Positions 45,669-58,410 of a DNA stretch of 64,000 nt are shown here, one piece after another. Each line of letters begins with the position of its first letter. Within the stretch, counting starts at the first letter, position 1. The translations under genes were made by a program, and so were the position numbers. The notes below the pieces were generated by a model. That model was not told where the DNA came from. It did not search any database and worked only from the letters and a program-made list of their open reading frames with translations. This DNA comes from Bathymodiolus brooksi (lineage: Eukaryota; Mollusca; Bivalvia; Mytilida; Modiolidae): positions 92,808,233 through 92,872,232 of the forward strand of contig OY804588.1 of NCBI GenBank assembly GCA_963680875.1, given 5' to 3'.

Positions 45669-46869
45669 ACAAAAGAGAAAACTTGTGACATTGAATAATA
45701 TGTAATATATGTATGGATTAAAACTAAATAATTCTGGATATTACGTTAGGCTAGGAAAACAGTAACAAATGATCGATAGGAAAGTGTAATATGGAATTGA
45801 TGCAAAGGTCAGCTAGGAGTTTCAACCAAGATTTCATTACATTGGATAAAATAGAACGAAAACATTACTTTCTTAAAGATTTTTATTTCTTGCTGTTCTA
45901 AGAAAATAATAGCCCTTTAATAGGAATATTGAATGCTGCTCTGGTTATAACCTTACAGATATTTTAAAAGATGAAAAGAAGAATTTTTCCGCATTCTGAT
46001 TACCCTTGTGGTATCTTCAAGCTTTGCTTACATATATAAATATGCAAATTAATATTTTCGTTGTTGGCTATTTGATTATCGTAATTGACAGATATATATG
46101 AAATAGGTTAAACTATGAACATTCAAAGAGATTATATCTACTATTTTCAGAGATTATAATCAAAAAGAGGAAATTACAGGGTTTATCAACAACGAATGGT
46201 ATATGTACACTGAAGATGTTACAACAACACGTATATCAAGGTCCAATGGTACAGTGTTAGTTAAAATAAAAAAACATGGCGGGAAAAATTGGTTGAAATA
46301 GCACGTGAATACACGTGAATACACGGCATCATAGAACACACGGTATCATAGGATAGGATCGGATTATGCATGCAAGTTATAAGAGGGAGGAGTATATGTT
46401 TGCGATGTATTTAGTTGTGCAAACAATGTGGAAAAAAGCTGAAAACATTTCGATGCAAAATTACGGCCATTTTTTTATACCGCGTTCGTTTTTTGATCAA
46501 TGGTTATTATTACATGCTGCTGTGAAATATTGTCTTATATTAATAAACGTTATCTGGGATTACATTTCCATTTTTCAATATTGTTGAAAGTGGCGTTAAA
46601 CACCAATAACCTAAGCCATGAAATGTCACAATATTCCAACATTTAAATCTGATTATCATGATACCATGTGCGCATGTCATATACAAGAAGATCAACATGT
46701 AGGCCAAATGAGAGCGAACATTTAATAAAAGTCTTTAAATAATAGAGGTTAAGGGATACATGACAGACAGAGACCTTACTAGGGCGTAGACATTCATTAA
46801 GATTAGAGAACAACATGTGATATCCAAAGTAGTGTTAAATGGACGTCCGATAGCGTGAAATCTCATTGT
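45669..46869. other. Non-coding stretch
   Basis: Homologous to 14468-15680. A SINE-B tail is recognisable at about 46578-46605 (aatattgttgaaagtggcgt). Confidence 0.6.
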
Positions 46870-47636
46870 TTTAAGAAATAATTACCGGTAGCCATATATT
46901 TATATTGTTTTTACCACGGGTTGGCACTTTATGCCGAATATTTTACCACGAGCGGTAGCGAGGGGTAAAATGAAGGCATCAAGTGACAATTACGGAACAT
47001 TTTCAAATCACAACGGCCTAGGTCATCCAGTGTGTTTGGTTGTTCCGTTAATTGACCCGACTGAAATGTTACAATAATATTCCGTTTTTTCCAAAGATGT
47101 TTGAAATGACAACCGAAAATGCATTTCAATGTCGATGGTAAATATGCTTTGAGATTACTAAATGAACATCAATTCAAAAGAAAGGGAATATACTGCAAAT
47201 TCCACTTTGACAAGGAGGCATACACGAAGCCAAAAAACGTCTGGATCTTTATGTTCTAAACTGTAAGTCTTCATATGACGTCATGTTGTTTATATACCAA
47301 AGTCATGAGCAACATTTCTCAGAATTTTAATTTGCGCGATTTTTAGAATGCTATATGTTATTCTGGATCTTCGCAAGGGATACGGGTTTATAATATCTCT
47401 CTGTTTTCTATATCGCCTGAGCCGATTTCCAATACACGAATGTTTATTTATTTTGTGTATTGTATGCTTATCATTATGCATCTTTAACAATGGAGTGTCA
47501 TGGAACAGCCGCTTTACAAGCACAGACCACGTCTATCTATGACGTAATCGGTCATAGATCAATATTATTTTTACCGCGGATTTGAACTCAAAGCGTTTGA
47601 AGGACGTCATATTAGAACATGGTATAAAGACCCATT
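46870..47636. other. Unit 2-specific insertion, about 0.77 kb, nature unknown
   Basis: Unit 1 continues directly from cctcattgtt to ttgagcacc at about 15680. Here the extra DNA starts near ttaagaaataattaccgg and contains tttaccacgagcggtagcga. A tttttaccrcggrtt word recurs near both sides. No clear terminal repeats or coding frame. Confidence 0.55.
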
Positions 47637-48235
47637 TGAGCACCTTTTATTTCTGAAAAACGAAAATTAATTATCAATTAATATTATTTCAGGTTATGTT
47701 AATTTCGTTTTTTTGTTTGTTTTAATGTTGATCATTTGGTCGAGTTATGAATAATTGCAATATGTATTGTACAATCTTTATTCACCACAGATACGATACA
47801 TCTTTGATCCACCACAAATACTGTAAATTGTTTACGTCATATATACACCAAAGATTCTCTTCCTCCACTATCCACCACATATACTGTACAATTTTTATCC
47901 ACCAACGATACTATTCACACACTATCAATTTTAAATAATATTCACGTATAACAACATTGTTTTTTGACATAGAATTATGGAATATGATATTAAATTTTGA
48001 GTTAGAATATCAATGGATTGTAACATGAATGCATTCATTTCCTTTCATCTGTTTATGGTTTATATACCAGAATGTAAGCAACAGCTAAAAACTATGAAAT
48101 AATACACACATATACGAGATATTACACATTAAAGATATGGGCTGTAGTTTTATTACTCTCAGAGTGCCGTGCAATAATCAACGACCTAGACGACTTCATG
48201 TTACACATCATTTATATCACGGATTTACGAGTTAA
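47637..48235. other. Non-coding stretch
   Basis: Homologous to about 15690-16450. No gene seen. Confidence 0.55.
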
Positions 48236-48392
48236 ACGGTCTTCGCGTTTGATTGTTTAACCATTAAGAAAGATCAAAGGATATGATGCATTCATGCAAA
48301 AAATATTACATAGTGCCAATTTGGGAATAGAAATGTAATTTTCTAAAATAGATATGTTTGTAGTTGATATAATTTGTTAACTATTAATTGTT

Positions 48393-48640
48393 ATCACGCG
48401 ATATTTACGGTAACCTATATTTACCTGCACGATATCACACGATATTTACGGTAACCTATATTTACCTGCCCGTTTTCACACGATATTTACGGTAACATGT
48501 ATATACCTGCACGTTATCACACGATATTTACTGTAATATATATTTACCTGCACGTTATCACATGATATTTACGGTAATCTATATTTACCTGCACGTTATC
48601 ACACGATATTTACGGTAATCAATATTTACTTGCACGATCA
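48393..48640. repeat. 41-bp minisatellite, six units
   Basis: Units carry cacgatatttacggtaa, then tatatttacctgcacgttat, with few differences. Confidence 0.85.
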
Positions 48641-49060
48641 ATATTTTGTTTGTTAGCGTTACATTTTTTATTTTCATAAAAAAATAAAATCAATGCACAC
48701 CTGTGTTGACATATATATACACAATATAATAATTCGACACGGTCTTTAGTTATTGGATTGGTGACCCAGAAACAATCCTAGTCGTATTTGTTTGATTGTG
48801 TAGAAGATGGAAAACCGAGTAGGATAATCATGACTTGGAATAGAAGGCAAACGACATCTCCTAACACATTTTCTCGTTCGGACCTGCTACAACTTGTCTT
48901 ATATACGAGCACGTAGACATTTATTTAAATTCTGTCTTTAAGGTGAGTTGTCTATTTAATTAGTCCTGCACAACCTTTGAAAGAATCTTTACCTTGCAGC
49001 AGAGGAACTAGGTATCCATTCTACCCTATTGGGAAATGGGAGGGATTAAAATTATTCAAA

Positions 49061-49239
49061 TAGAGTGAAACCTGTCTAAACCGAACCCTGGATAAACCTG
49101 AATCCTGCATAAACCGAATTTTAAATAAAGTACTAAAGATTTGAATCTTTGTTAACTTCGTCTGTATAAACAGAAAACTGTCTATTCCAAGCACATCAAC
49201 TGATCAAAAGGAGGATTGATTTAGATAGGTTTCTCTGTA
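49061..49239. mobile_element. MITE, about 179 bp, mariner-like ends
   Basis: The left end tagagtgaaacctgtctaaa and the right end tagataggtttctctgta are imperfect inverted repeats within TA. Internal words (taaacctgaatcctgcataa) match a common molluscan non-autonomous repeat type. Confidence 0.55.
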
Positions 49240-49689
49240 TTATCTATTTACAGCATTCGTATGACGTCATGCTAGCTGACTGATGAAAACAATATTATAG
49301 AAGTCCATATTTCAAGAACGGAAACTTTTATTTTATACACTATAACCTGCTTAAGAATGCCAAGAAGTGTCAAACTTTTATTTCTAGAGAAGTACCATTC
49401 ATTTCTCTAATGTGATATGGATATCCAAAAAGTCGGGCAGGAATCAAAAGATAAGCAACATCGATCTGTTTCTGTTGTTTTCATTGCTGTTCTTCATTTT
49501 TCAGTCACGATGATTTTGTCATGAATGAGCATAATTCACAATCAATTCGAGTCTGAGATGTCCGTTACTAATAACCGATAAACACTACACATGTACATTG
49601 ATCTCGCACATAGTGTGTATGAAAAAATACTGTCATCATAATGCACAATCACAACACAGTGAATACTAACATGAATTATGATAACAATA

Positions 49690-49910
49690 GTTTAATTAGT
49701 GATGGTCAACAATTCCAGCAATATCAACAAAATGAACATCCATCTTTCACCTCAACTAACTGAGCATTTAAACGATCACGATATAGGTCTGACGTATGAT
49801 CATGGACAGGCACACATATGTGGCGGTGTTAAACCGGTTATTGGTATCCCAATCCTCTCCTATTTTATTTTGATTTCAAACGGCAATACATTTAAAAACA
49901 AACGATAAAA
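49690..49910. repeat. Fragment of block Q
   Basis: tggtcaacaattccagcaat and the following 200 bp match 4862-5040. This is an isolated, more divergent fourth copy. Confidence 0.65.
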
Positions 49911-50040
49911 ACTTGCACAAGATTCGCTTCCAATATATGTAAGATTAACTTAGTTAAAAAGATGAAATGCATGTTAATTAAAACGTTTTGACTGCTGAAA
50001 AAATTTTCTGTTTGTAAAAAAAAGTTTGTAGCCACCAAAG

Positions 50041-51075
50041 TTGTAATCAGAAACCACAATTTAAAGAACAGACAATACAACGACCAGAAAGAACAGACAA
50101 TACAACGACCAGAAAGAACAGACAATACAACGACCAGAAAGAACAGACAATACAACGACCAGAAAGAACAGACAATACAACGACCAGAAAGAACAGACAA
50201 TACAACGACCAGAAAGAACAGACAATACAACGACCAGAAAGAACAGACAATACAACGACCAGAAAGAACAGACAATACAACGACCAGAAAGAACAGACAA
50301 TACAACGACCAGAAAGAACAGACAATACAACGACCAGAAAGAACAGACAATACAACGACCAGAAAGAACATACAATACAACGACCAGAAAGAACAGACAA
50401 TACAACGACCAGAAAGAACAGACAATACAACGACCAGAAAGAACAGACAATACAACGACCAGAAAGAACAGACAATACAACGACCAGAAAGAACAGACAA
50501 TACAACGACCAGAAAGAACATACAATACAACGACCAGAAAGAACAGACAATACAACGACCAGAAAGAACAGACAATACAACGACCAGAAAGAACAGACAA
50601 TACAACGACCAGAAAGAACATACAATACAACGACCAGAAAGAACAGACAATACAACGACCAGAAAGAACAGACAATACAACGACCAGAAAGAACAGACAA
50701 TACAACGACCAGAAAGAACAGACAATACAACGACCAGAAAGAACAGACAATACAACGACCAGAAAGAACAGACAATACAACGACCAGAAAGAACAGACAA
50801 TACAACGACCAGAAAGAAAAGGACAAACAATGTGCTACAAAACACTACTCAGAAAAACTAAAGATTGAACAACACGAACTACACTAAACACCAGAGGTGT
50901 ACTGAGGTACTCTGGTACGGTAGCTGTTCCTGCTCCACAAGTAGTACTCATCGTGCTACCCTTGTTACAGTGATAAGTCATTGAAAATGAGAGGACGGGA
51001 TTGTGATTACGACAAACGAGACATATGAATATTCATTTATGACACATATATTTTGTTACGATTGAATCAGGTGTC
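50041..51075 (-). mobile_element. PLE 3' end containing an internal VNTR
   Basis: Right of the array, the minus strand carries the PLE 3' UTR blocks (complement of ctgttcctgctccacaagta) and last RT codons to about 51075. The array unit itself is a copy of the segment gaacagacaacacaatgg-c seen once in other PLE tails, so the VNTR grew inside the element. Confidence 0.75.
50066..50815. repeat. 25-bp tandem array, exactly 30 units
   Basis: The unit gaacagacaatacaacgacc plus agaaa repeats 30 times without length change. The only visible variant is a G-to-T change in units 13, 19 and 23 (starting 50366, 50516, 50616). Since 25 is not a multiple of 3 and the unit has no stops on the minus strand, all three minus frames are open; the 317-, 259- and 239-codon frames are artefacts. 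Confidence 0.95.
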
Positions 51076-52379
51076 CACCTTTGTGAGTTTGATATCCCCA
51101 TGTGTATATAATGTGTATTGGATACAATGATTTTAATGCATGTCGGTGTCCGCTGTGTTCTATGGGTATTCTGGTATCCTCCACCAATAAAATCGACAGC
51201 CACAATATAACTGAAATAGTCTTAACTTTGGTATTGAACCATAGTCGATTTTGGATGCATAAGTACAAGAAATGGTATACGGACCAGTTAAGTCATAGTC
51301 GACATGTATTCACTGTTTCTGTTAGATTGGTTGTCTTCAAGTCATGAATTGAAAAAAAATAGGATTAGGGTTATGGTGTTTAACCCCACTTTGAACAATA
51401 TTTCAGTTTTCAGGCAGGAAAATTTGGGTGAATTTCAAATCTACCAATACTTCATTATTTCAAGTGTTGTATCACAAATGTAAATGAACATGAGAGACTA
51501 TCCACTTGTAAAATCAGACACAAATTAAAGTCAAGGAACCGCGTGTTCATAAAAATCTAGAGCAAATGTTTTTAATAATCCACATTCTGAGATGTTGTTT
51601 ACTTAAGTGACAAAATATATTATCTTTTAATTAGTTATGCAGTTACATAATTTATAAATCACATTTGATATTTTAATCAACTTTTGTGTCATATACATTG
51701 TGAATATTTTTAGAACGTTAAAAGACGGTTTGTGGCAAACTGACAAATTTCTACACACTGCATCTCTTAATTCACTAAATTTCGCCATTCTTATCCTATA
51801 AAGAGATGTGAATATTTCAAGCTGTCAATAGTTTTGAGATGAAATATTTTCTATGAAATTCAAATATCTATCTATTCAATAAATAAAAAATGTCAATAAA
51901 GATTAAAATGCAGAAATTAAAAAGAAGAAAAAAAGAAGAATACTCAAGACAAGTGTATTCAGTTTATGTTATATCTATTCTGTTCATAGGCTGTTACATT
52001 GTCGCGTTATAAATTCGGTTTAAGCATGTTGTGATTTATAAAACATTTCACACTGGTGATAGAGACGGCTGTCTTTATACATTAATATGACAGACTTATC
52101 TGATTGACTTACATGTCGATGTCTATCAATAGTTGTTGTCTGGAGTTTGATTTCGATGCATTTATTTATTGAAATTATTTCCAAAACCTTTAAAGCTTTG
52201 TATACAGGAGAATTAATAAAAACTCTGTCAGAAATGTACTGTCCGTTTAGACTCACAGAAGTGATTAATTAGTCTAAATACAAGTTTCATGTTCTTCTCG
52301 ATATGCAAATCATGAGTTCGTCAATAATGTTAGATGTTCGTTTTATGATTGACTTTAATTATTTCTCTAATTGAAAATT
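51076..52379. other. Non-coding stretch
   Basis: Contains a SINE-B fragment at about 51165-51240 (tggtatcctccaccaataaa). Otherwise nothing recognised. Confidence 0.55.
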
Positions 52380-52439
52380 CCATGATCAGTGTTCTAAGGT
52401 TGTCGGTTAACTCATCAAGCGTCGACTAAAAGATCAGAT

Positions 52440-53665
52440 CTACAATTGATTTGTTCCTAACACATATCCTTTCAGCAGATAATTCTTATGACAAATCGTA
52501 TCTGCAGATAACGCTTACCGTATGTCGTGTCAGCAGAAAATGTCTGGCACAAATCTTCATATATGTGTACTGTGAGCTGATAATTCTTACTTCAAATCTT
52601 GTCAGCAAATAATTCTTATCACATATCTTGTCAAGAGCAAACTTTTGCATATGTGTCAGCAGATAATACTTAACAACATGGTTTGTCAGTAGATAATTCT
52701 TAACACATGGTTTGTCAGTAGATAATTCTTGCCACATATCTTGTCAGAAGATAATTCTTATCACATATCTTGTCAAGAGCAAACGTTTGCATATGTGTCG
52801 GCAGATAATACTTAACAACATGGTTTGTCAGTAGATAATTCTTACCACATGTATTGTCAGTAGATAATTCTTGCAACATATCTTGTCAGTAGATAATTCT
52901 TGCCACATGTATTGTCAGCAGATAATTCTTGCCACATGTATTTGTCAGCAGATAATTCTTACCACATGTTTTTGTCAACAGATAATTCTTACCACATGTT
53001 TTGTCAGTAGATAATTATTGCCACATATCTTGTCAGTAGATAATTCCCACCACATGTCTTAGCAGCAGATAATTCTTATGACATGGTTTCTCAACAGATA
53101 ATTTTAATCGCATACCCTGTCAGAAAACAAATCTTCCCGCATGTCTTGTCAGCAGATACATCTTATCATATGATTTGTCAGCAGATAATTCCTTTAAAAA
53201 TTCTTGTCAGTAGATAATTCTTTTCACAAATCCTGTCAGCAGATAATTCTTGCCACATATCTTGTCAGCAGATAATTCTTAGCACATGTTTTGTCAGTAG
53301 ATAATGCTTGCCACATGTTTTGTCAGTAGATAATTCTTGGCACATGTATTGTCAGTAGATAATTCTTGCCAAATGTCTTGCCAGCAAATAATACTTACCA
53401 CATGTCGCGTCAGCAAATAATTCTTACCACATGTCTTGTCAGCAGATAGTTCTTCCCACATGTCTTGCCAGGAAATAATTATTTCCACATATCTTGTCAG
53501 CAGATAGTTCTTCCCACATGTCTTGCCAGCAAATAATTCTTACCACATATCTTGTCAGCAAATAATTATTACCACATATCCTGTCAGCAGATAGTTCTTA
53601 CCACATATCTTGTCAGCAGATAATTCTTACCACATATCTTGTCAGAAGATAATTCTTACCACTAT
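52440..53665. repeat. 29-bp cagcagataattctt array, about 42 units
   Basis: Degenerate units of 28-30 bp (gtcagcagataattcttacc, then acatatctt). The unit 1 counterpart at 16560-16870 has about ten units, so the array expanded in unit 2 or shrank in unit 1. No unique spacers exist, so it is not CRISPR-like. Confidence 0.9.
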
Positions 53666-53667
53666 GT

Positions 53668-53835
53668 TAAGCAAAAAGTCGCAGGTATACATGTTGCTCC
53701 ACTCAGATGTATTATCCTGCTTCCGAACCAATCGGTCTTACTCTTTCTCCTTAATGCTGTGTGCTTAGCGGAGAAGCAGTAAATATCAATTTTACAGTTT
53801 CTAGTTTTACCTGATCGGGTATTGAATCAGTGCAT
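53668..53835 (-). mobile_element. SINE-Gly middle part, minus strand
   Basis: Complement of the core (cggaagcaggataatacatc) and body (gcttctccgctaagcacac). Head and tail missing. Confidence 0.6.
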
Positions 53836-53934
53836 ATCATCACTATTGTTTCTGTCTATCCAGATTGTGATTTTTACATAATGATTTCTTGTTAGCGATT
53901 TTGTCTCTTGAAGTCCTTAAATTGCTGACAAAAC

Positions 53935-54095
53935 ATGCTAGCACACTATAAAATTCAACTGTACGTATTGGTCTAGCGCAATGCGTACATCATCATCATA
54001 TCATCGATATCTAACTTACGCTCGCCGTGATAAATGTACAGCTGAAATAGTACATACATGGCGTTAATCAACAATCACTCACTTACTCTTTACTT
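53935..54095 (+). mobile_element. SINE-Gly 3' part
   Basis: tagcacactataaaattcaa through acagctgaaatagtacatac and the gcgttaatcaacaatcactc end. Confidence 0.65.
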
Positions 54096-54104
54096 TATGT
54101 GATT

Positions 54105-54450
54105 AAGTTTGTCAATGACTATGCCTGTGGTCTTCTCCTTGTTCTTTGGTTCCTACAGCAATGCAATTCACTACTTGCGGGAGGGGAGGATTAGGATTTA
54201 TGTTGTTTAACGCCACGTTCAACAATATTTCAGCTACATCGTGGCGGTCAGTTCAATTGGTGGAAGAAACTGGAGTACCCGAAGAAAACCACCGATTGTT
54301 GCAACTCATTGACAAACTTTATCACATAATGTTGTATCGAGACCACCTCGACATAAGCGGGGTTCAAACTCACAGCTTTAGTAGGTACTGATTGCATAGA
54401 TAGTTGCAAATCCAACTATTATACGATCACGACCACGATTGCCGCTATGT
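54105..54450. mobile_element. SINE-B copies in inverted arrangement
   Basis: A plus-strand fragment is followed by a nearly complete minus-strand copy (gttcaacaatatttcagcta, gtggcggtcagttcaattgg, head near 54440). Counterpart of 7185-7440. Confidence 0.65.
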
Positions 54451-54982
54451 TTCACTCTTGGTCATTACTATCATTATTATTGAAACAATATGAACCAGTT
54501 AGATTCACAAATCTACTTCGCCATTTTTCAGTCAATGCTTCAAGCCAAATTAAAAATAGTGCATTACTATGAATGGCCGGTCAATCTATTTTTACTGGAT
54601 TTTCATGTTACAAATAAGATGATAGAACTGATCGTTGAGCCTGTAGTGATATTGGTTTGATAAGCAATGAAACTTCAATTATAGATTAGATTGTGGTTGA
54701 GCAGAAATGGAATAATTATTTATGATGCAAACAATACAACAATAAAAATAGAAGACTTAATTGGAAATAGAACTAACTATTCTAAGAAGTATGAGTATCA
54801 AATAATTCGTTACCGCCACCACTCCCCTACGTCCATAATCTCTCCACTTAAATAAGTAATTCAACTTCATAATTCCTGTACCTCTGTCATTCCTCCGCAT
54901 CTGTAATTGATACACCTCTGTCATTTCTCTAGCTCCATAATTCTTTCACCCCATAATTGTTCTACCTCCAACATTGTAGAGA

Positions 54983-55225
54983 CCGTCGTGGTCGTGATCG
55001 TATGTTAGTGTTATTTACATGTGCAATCAGTGCCTATGACCACTAACGTTGTGAGTTCGAACCCTGTTCATGGCAAGGTGTACTCGATACAATATTATGT
55101 GATAAAATTTGTCAGTAACTTGCAACAGATCGGTAGTTTTCTCCGGGTACTCCGGTTTCCTCCAACAATAAAATTGACCACAGCGATATAACTGAAATAT
55201 TGTTGAAAGTACTGTTAAACACTAT
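54983..55225 (+). mobile_element. SINE-B, full length
   Basis: The B-box-like gtgagttcgaaccctg, the body ctccgggtactccggtttcc and the complete tail gcgatataactgaaatattg. Confidence 0.75.
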
Positions 55226-55659
55226 AAACCTATTCATAATTGTACTACCTACATACATTTTCCACTTCCTTCAGTCCTACATTTACACAATTCACCAACT
55301 CAATAATTCCACAACATCCATGATCTTTCCACCTCCGTAATTACTCCTCGTCATTAATTTCCATATATAAGATACCGTCATATCCATAACGTATCCTCTT
55401 CTAAAATTCCACTACCATAATTTCTCCTCTTCAATAAATCTGTCATCACCGTAAATTCCCCATTCAATAATTTCGTCACTTCCAAAATGTCTCAATCAAA
55501 ATAACTCCTCATCCTCCGTACTTTCTCCACTTTTTCCGACACCTCCATAATTTCTCTTAGTCTATATCTCGTCCATACCTATCATGTTTCCACATCCGCA
55601 GATCCTCTACCTCTATAATTTCATCACAACCATAATGCATCCACCTCCACAAATCACTT
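55226..55659. other. Degenerate low-complexity stretch
   Basis: Homologous to 21191-21620. No gene or regular array. Confidence 0.6.
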
Positions 55660-56015
55660 GGAATGTTTTACGATCGCCACCGTGACTTGGTTGACCGTTA
55701 TGGAATATCTGTGTCACAAATGACCGCGGATATCTTCCACTTGTCGTAAGCACTTCCTGGTACTTTCCTCAGTCGTAACTTATCACCGGATTTGTAGCTA
55801 GATGAACATGACGGGTACCACTAGTGGAGCAGGAACTGCTTACCCTTCCGTAGCACCTGAGTTTCTAATGGGGATCGTGTTACTCGATCTTTAGTTTTAT
55901 AGATCGTTGTTTGTCATTTGTCATAATTCTTTAGTCCACTGTGTTGTCTGTTCTCTTTCATCTTACGGATTCTGATTACCCCTTTTGGTATCTTCAAGCT
56001 GTTCTTACATCCCAT
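55660..56015 (+). mobile_element. PLE 3' end, plus strand, best-kept 3' UTR
   Basis: Last RT codons (HRDLVDRYGISVSQMT-like from about 55675), a stop near 55745, then gggtaccactagtggagcag, aactgcttacccttc and the end attctgattaccccttttgg, tatcttcaagctgttctta. Confidence 0.75.
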
Positions 56016-56289
56016 TAGCATTACATATCTACAATTCCTTCATTTCCTTGCTACCTTAACCACCCCCTTCTTCCATAATCCCTCTGCTTCTATGATTCCT
56101 CTACATCCATAGCCTATCAACCTCCACCATTCTTCCACCTCCATATTAACATCCACCTCTATGCTTTTTCCATCTCTATTATTCATTTTCCTCCTTTTTC
56201 ATGATTTTTATAATTCTTCAACATTAATAATTTTATCCACCTCCACAATTTCCACACCTTCCACATATCTGATTCCTCCACCTCTATAT

Positions 56290-56745
56290 TTTCTTATTTC
56301 ATTACGGAGAAACGCTATGCTGGAATATGTTGTTAACACCCTTATGGTATACGGGAAAGACGTGACGTTAGACAATGCTTTCAAGAAGAGCTTGAAGGTA
56401 CCAAAGGGATAATCATCATCCGTAAATCAAAGAAGGACCGATAACCGATAACACAATGACCAAAACAAAAGTACAATCAAAGAATTACAAATCATACACA
56501 TAAAACTAACGATCAAGTAACACGAACCCCACTAAAAACCGGGGATGAACGCAGGTGCTCCGGAAGGATAATGAGTTCCTGCTCCACTAGTTGTACCAGT
56601 CGTGTTAATATAGTTACAAATCCGGTAATAAGTCATGAATGAGGAAAGGACCGGGAAGTGGTTACGACAAGTGGAAAATATCCGTGGTCATTTGTCACTT
56701 AGATATTCCATGACGGTCACCAAAGTCAAGATATTTCTGTCAAGA
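56290..56745 (-). mobile_element. PLE 3' end, minus strand
   Basis: Begins at cttgaaggtaccaaaggg (about 56390) and continues through the 3' UTR complement to the last RT codons near 56740. The 56290-56390 flank (ttacggagaaacgctatgct) also occurs at 22115 and 22540. Confidence 0.7.
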
Positions 56746-57240
56746 AAAGCTTGAAAATACCAAAGGGTACATGAATACTCAGTTGTGAGGGCAATACGTC
56801 ATACTAGACTATTTTAACCTCGCCACTTCTTATTTAATGGCCTGTACCAAACCAGGAGCGGTCATGTATATGTGTGTTAGGTTATCAATTTTAACTCTTT
56901 CTACGATTTTTATATTTGATTTTGGAATTATTCCAACAGTATAGTATTTTTTGTTCTTTATTTTATTCCAGATTTTATTTCTATTTGATGTTCAATATAG
57001 AACGAAAAACACAAACAAACAAAAATACCACTAATAGTGGCGAGGTAAAACTAGTCTAGTATAACGTCTTGCCCCCACACAAATCGATAACCGCTCAGTA
57101 TCCTTGATTGGTGCAGGCACCTCAATAAAAATTGGCGGGGTTAAACTAGCTTTATGGGCACAAACCTCCCCTCTGAGTGGAATGATGCGATCATGTATGT
57201 GTTTTTCTCATGTGAGTAAAATGTCAACGCTAACATATAA

Positions 57241-58410
57241 CTGAAGTAAGAAATAACCATACTGATTTTACTGAAGTAAGATATAACCTTACTGATTTTA
57301 CTGAAGTAAGATATAACCTTACTGATTTTACTGAAGTAAGATATAACCTTACTGATTTTACTGAAGTAAGAAATAACCATACTGATTTTACTGAAGTAAG
57401 ATATAACCTTACTGATTTTACTGAAGTAAGAAATAACCTTACTGATTTTACTGAAGTAAGAAATAACCATACTGATTTTACTGAAGTAAGATATAACCTT
57501 ACTGATTTTACTGAAGTAAGAAATAACCATACTGATTTTACTGAAGTAAGATATAACCTTACTGATTTTACTGAAGTAAGAAATAACCTTACTGATTTTA
57601 CTGAAGTAAGATATAACCTTACTGATTTTACTGAAGTAAGATATAACCTTACTGATTTTACTGAAGTAAGAAATAACCTTACTGATTTTACTGAAGTAAG
57701 ATATAACCTTACTGATTTTACTGAAGTAAGATATAACCTTACTGATTTTACTGAAGTAAGAAATAACCATACTGATTTTACTGAAGTAAGATATAACCTT
57801 ACTGATTTTACTGAAGTAAGATATAACCTTACTGATTTTACTGAAGTAAGATATAACCTTACTGATTTTACTGAAGTAAGATATAACCTTACTGATTTTA
57901 CTGAAGTAAGATATAACCTTACTGATTTTACTGAAGTAAGAAATAACCATACTGATTTTACTGAAGTAAGATATAACCTTACTGATTTTACTGAAGTAAG
58001 ATATAACCTTACTGATTTTACTGAAGTAAGATATAACCTTACTGATTTTACTGAAGTAAGAAATAACCATACTGATTTTACTGAAGTAAGATATAACCTT
58101 ACTGATTTTACTGAAGTAAGATATAACCTTACTGATTTTACTGAAGTAAGATATAACCTTACTGATTTTACTGAAGTAAGATATAACCTTACTGATTTTA
58201 CTGAAGTAAGATATAACCTTACTGATTTTACTGAAGTAAGATATAACCTTACTGATTTTACTGAAGTAAGATATAACCTTACTGATTTTACTGAAGTAAG
58301 AAATAACCATACTGATTTTACTGAAGTAAGAAATAACCATACTGATTTTACTGAAGTAAGATATAACCTTACTGATTTTACTGAAGTAAGATATAACCTT
58401 ACTGATTTTA
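57241..58410. repeat. 30-bp tandem array, exactly 39 units
   Basis: The unit is ctgaagtaagatataacc plus ttactgatttta. By eye there are three variants: 27 units with atataacctt, 9 with aaataaccat and 3 with aaataacctt. The length is a multiple of 3, so one minus frame is a 430-codon repeat of KISKVISYFS, an artefact. Unit 1 has one unit at the same place (23606-23635). Confidence 0.95.

Larger units (their letters stand above)
48236..52354. other. Unit 2-specific 4.1-kb region
   Basis: Unit 1 passes from ttataccacggttttac to ttatttctcgaattg (about 16445-16470) without this DNA. It holds a 41-bp minisatellite, a small MITE, a fragment of block Q and the 25-bp VNTR. No terminal repeats were found, so it may be an insertion here or a deletion in unit 1. 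Confidence 0.6.

Noticed and set aside
49892..50845. Three overlapping long minus-strand frames (317, 259 and 239 codons)
   Set aside because: All come from the same 25-bp array read in three frames.
52440..53665. CRISPR-like array of 29-bp repeats
   Set aside because: Repeats are contiguous and degenerate without spacers, and the genome is eukaryotic. The arrays at 48393, 50066 and 57241 are rejected for the same reason.
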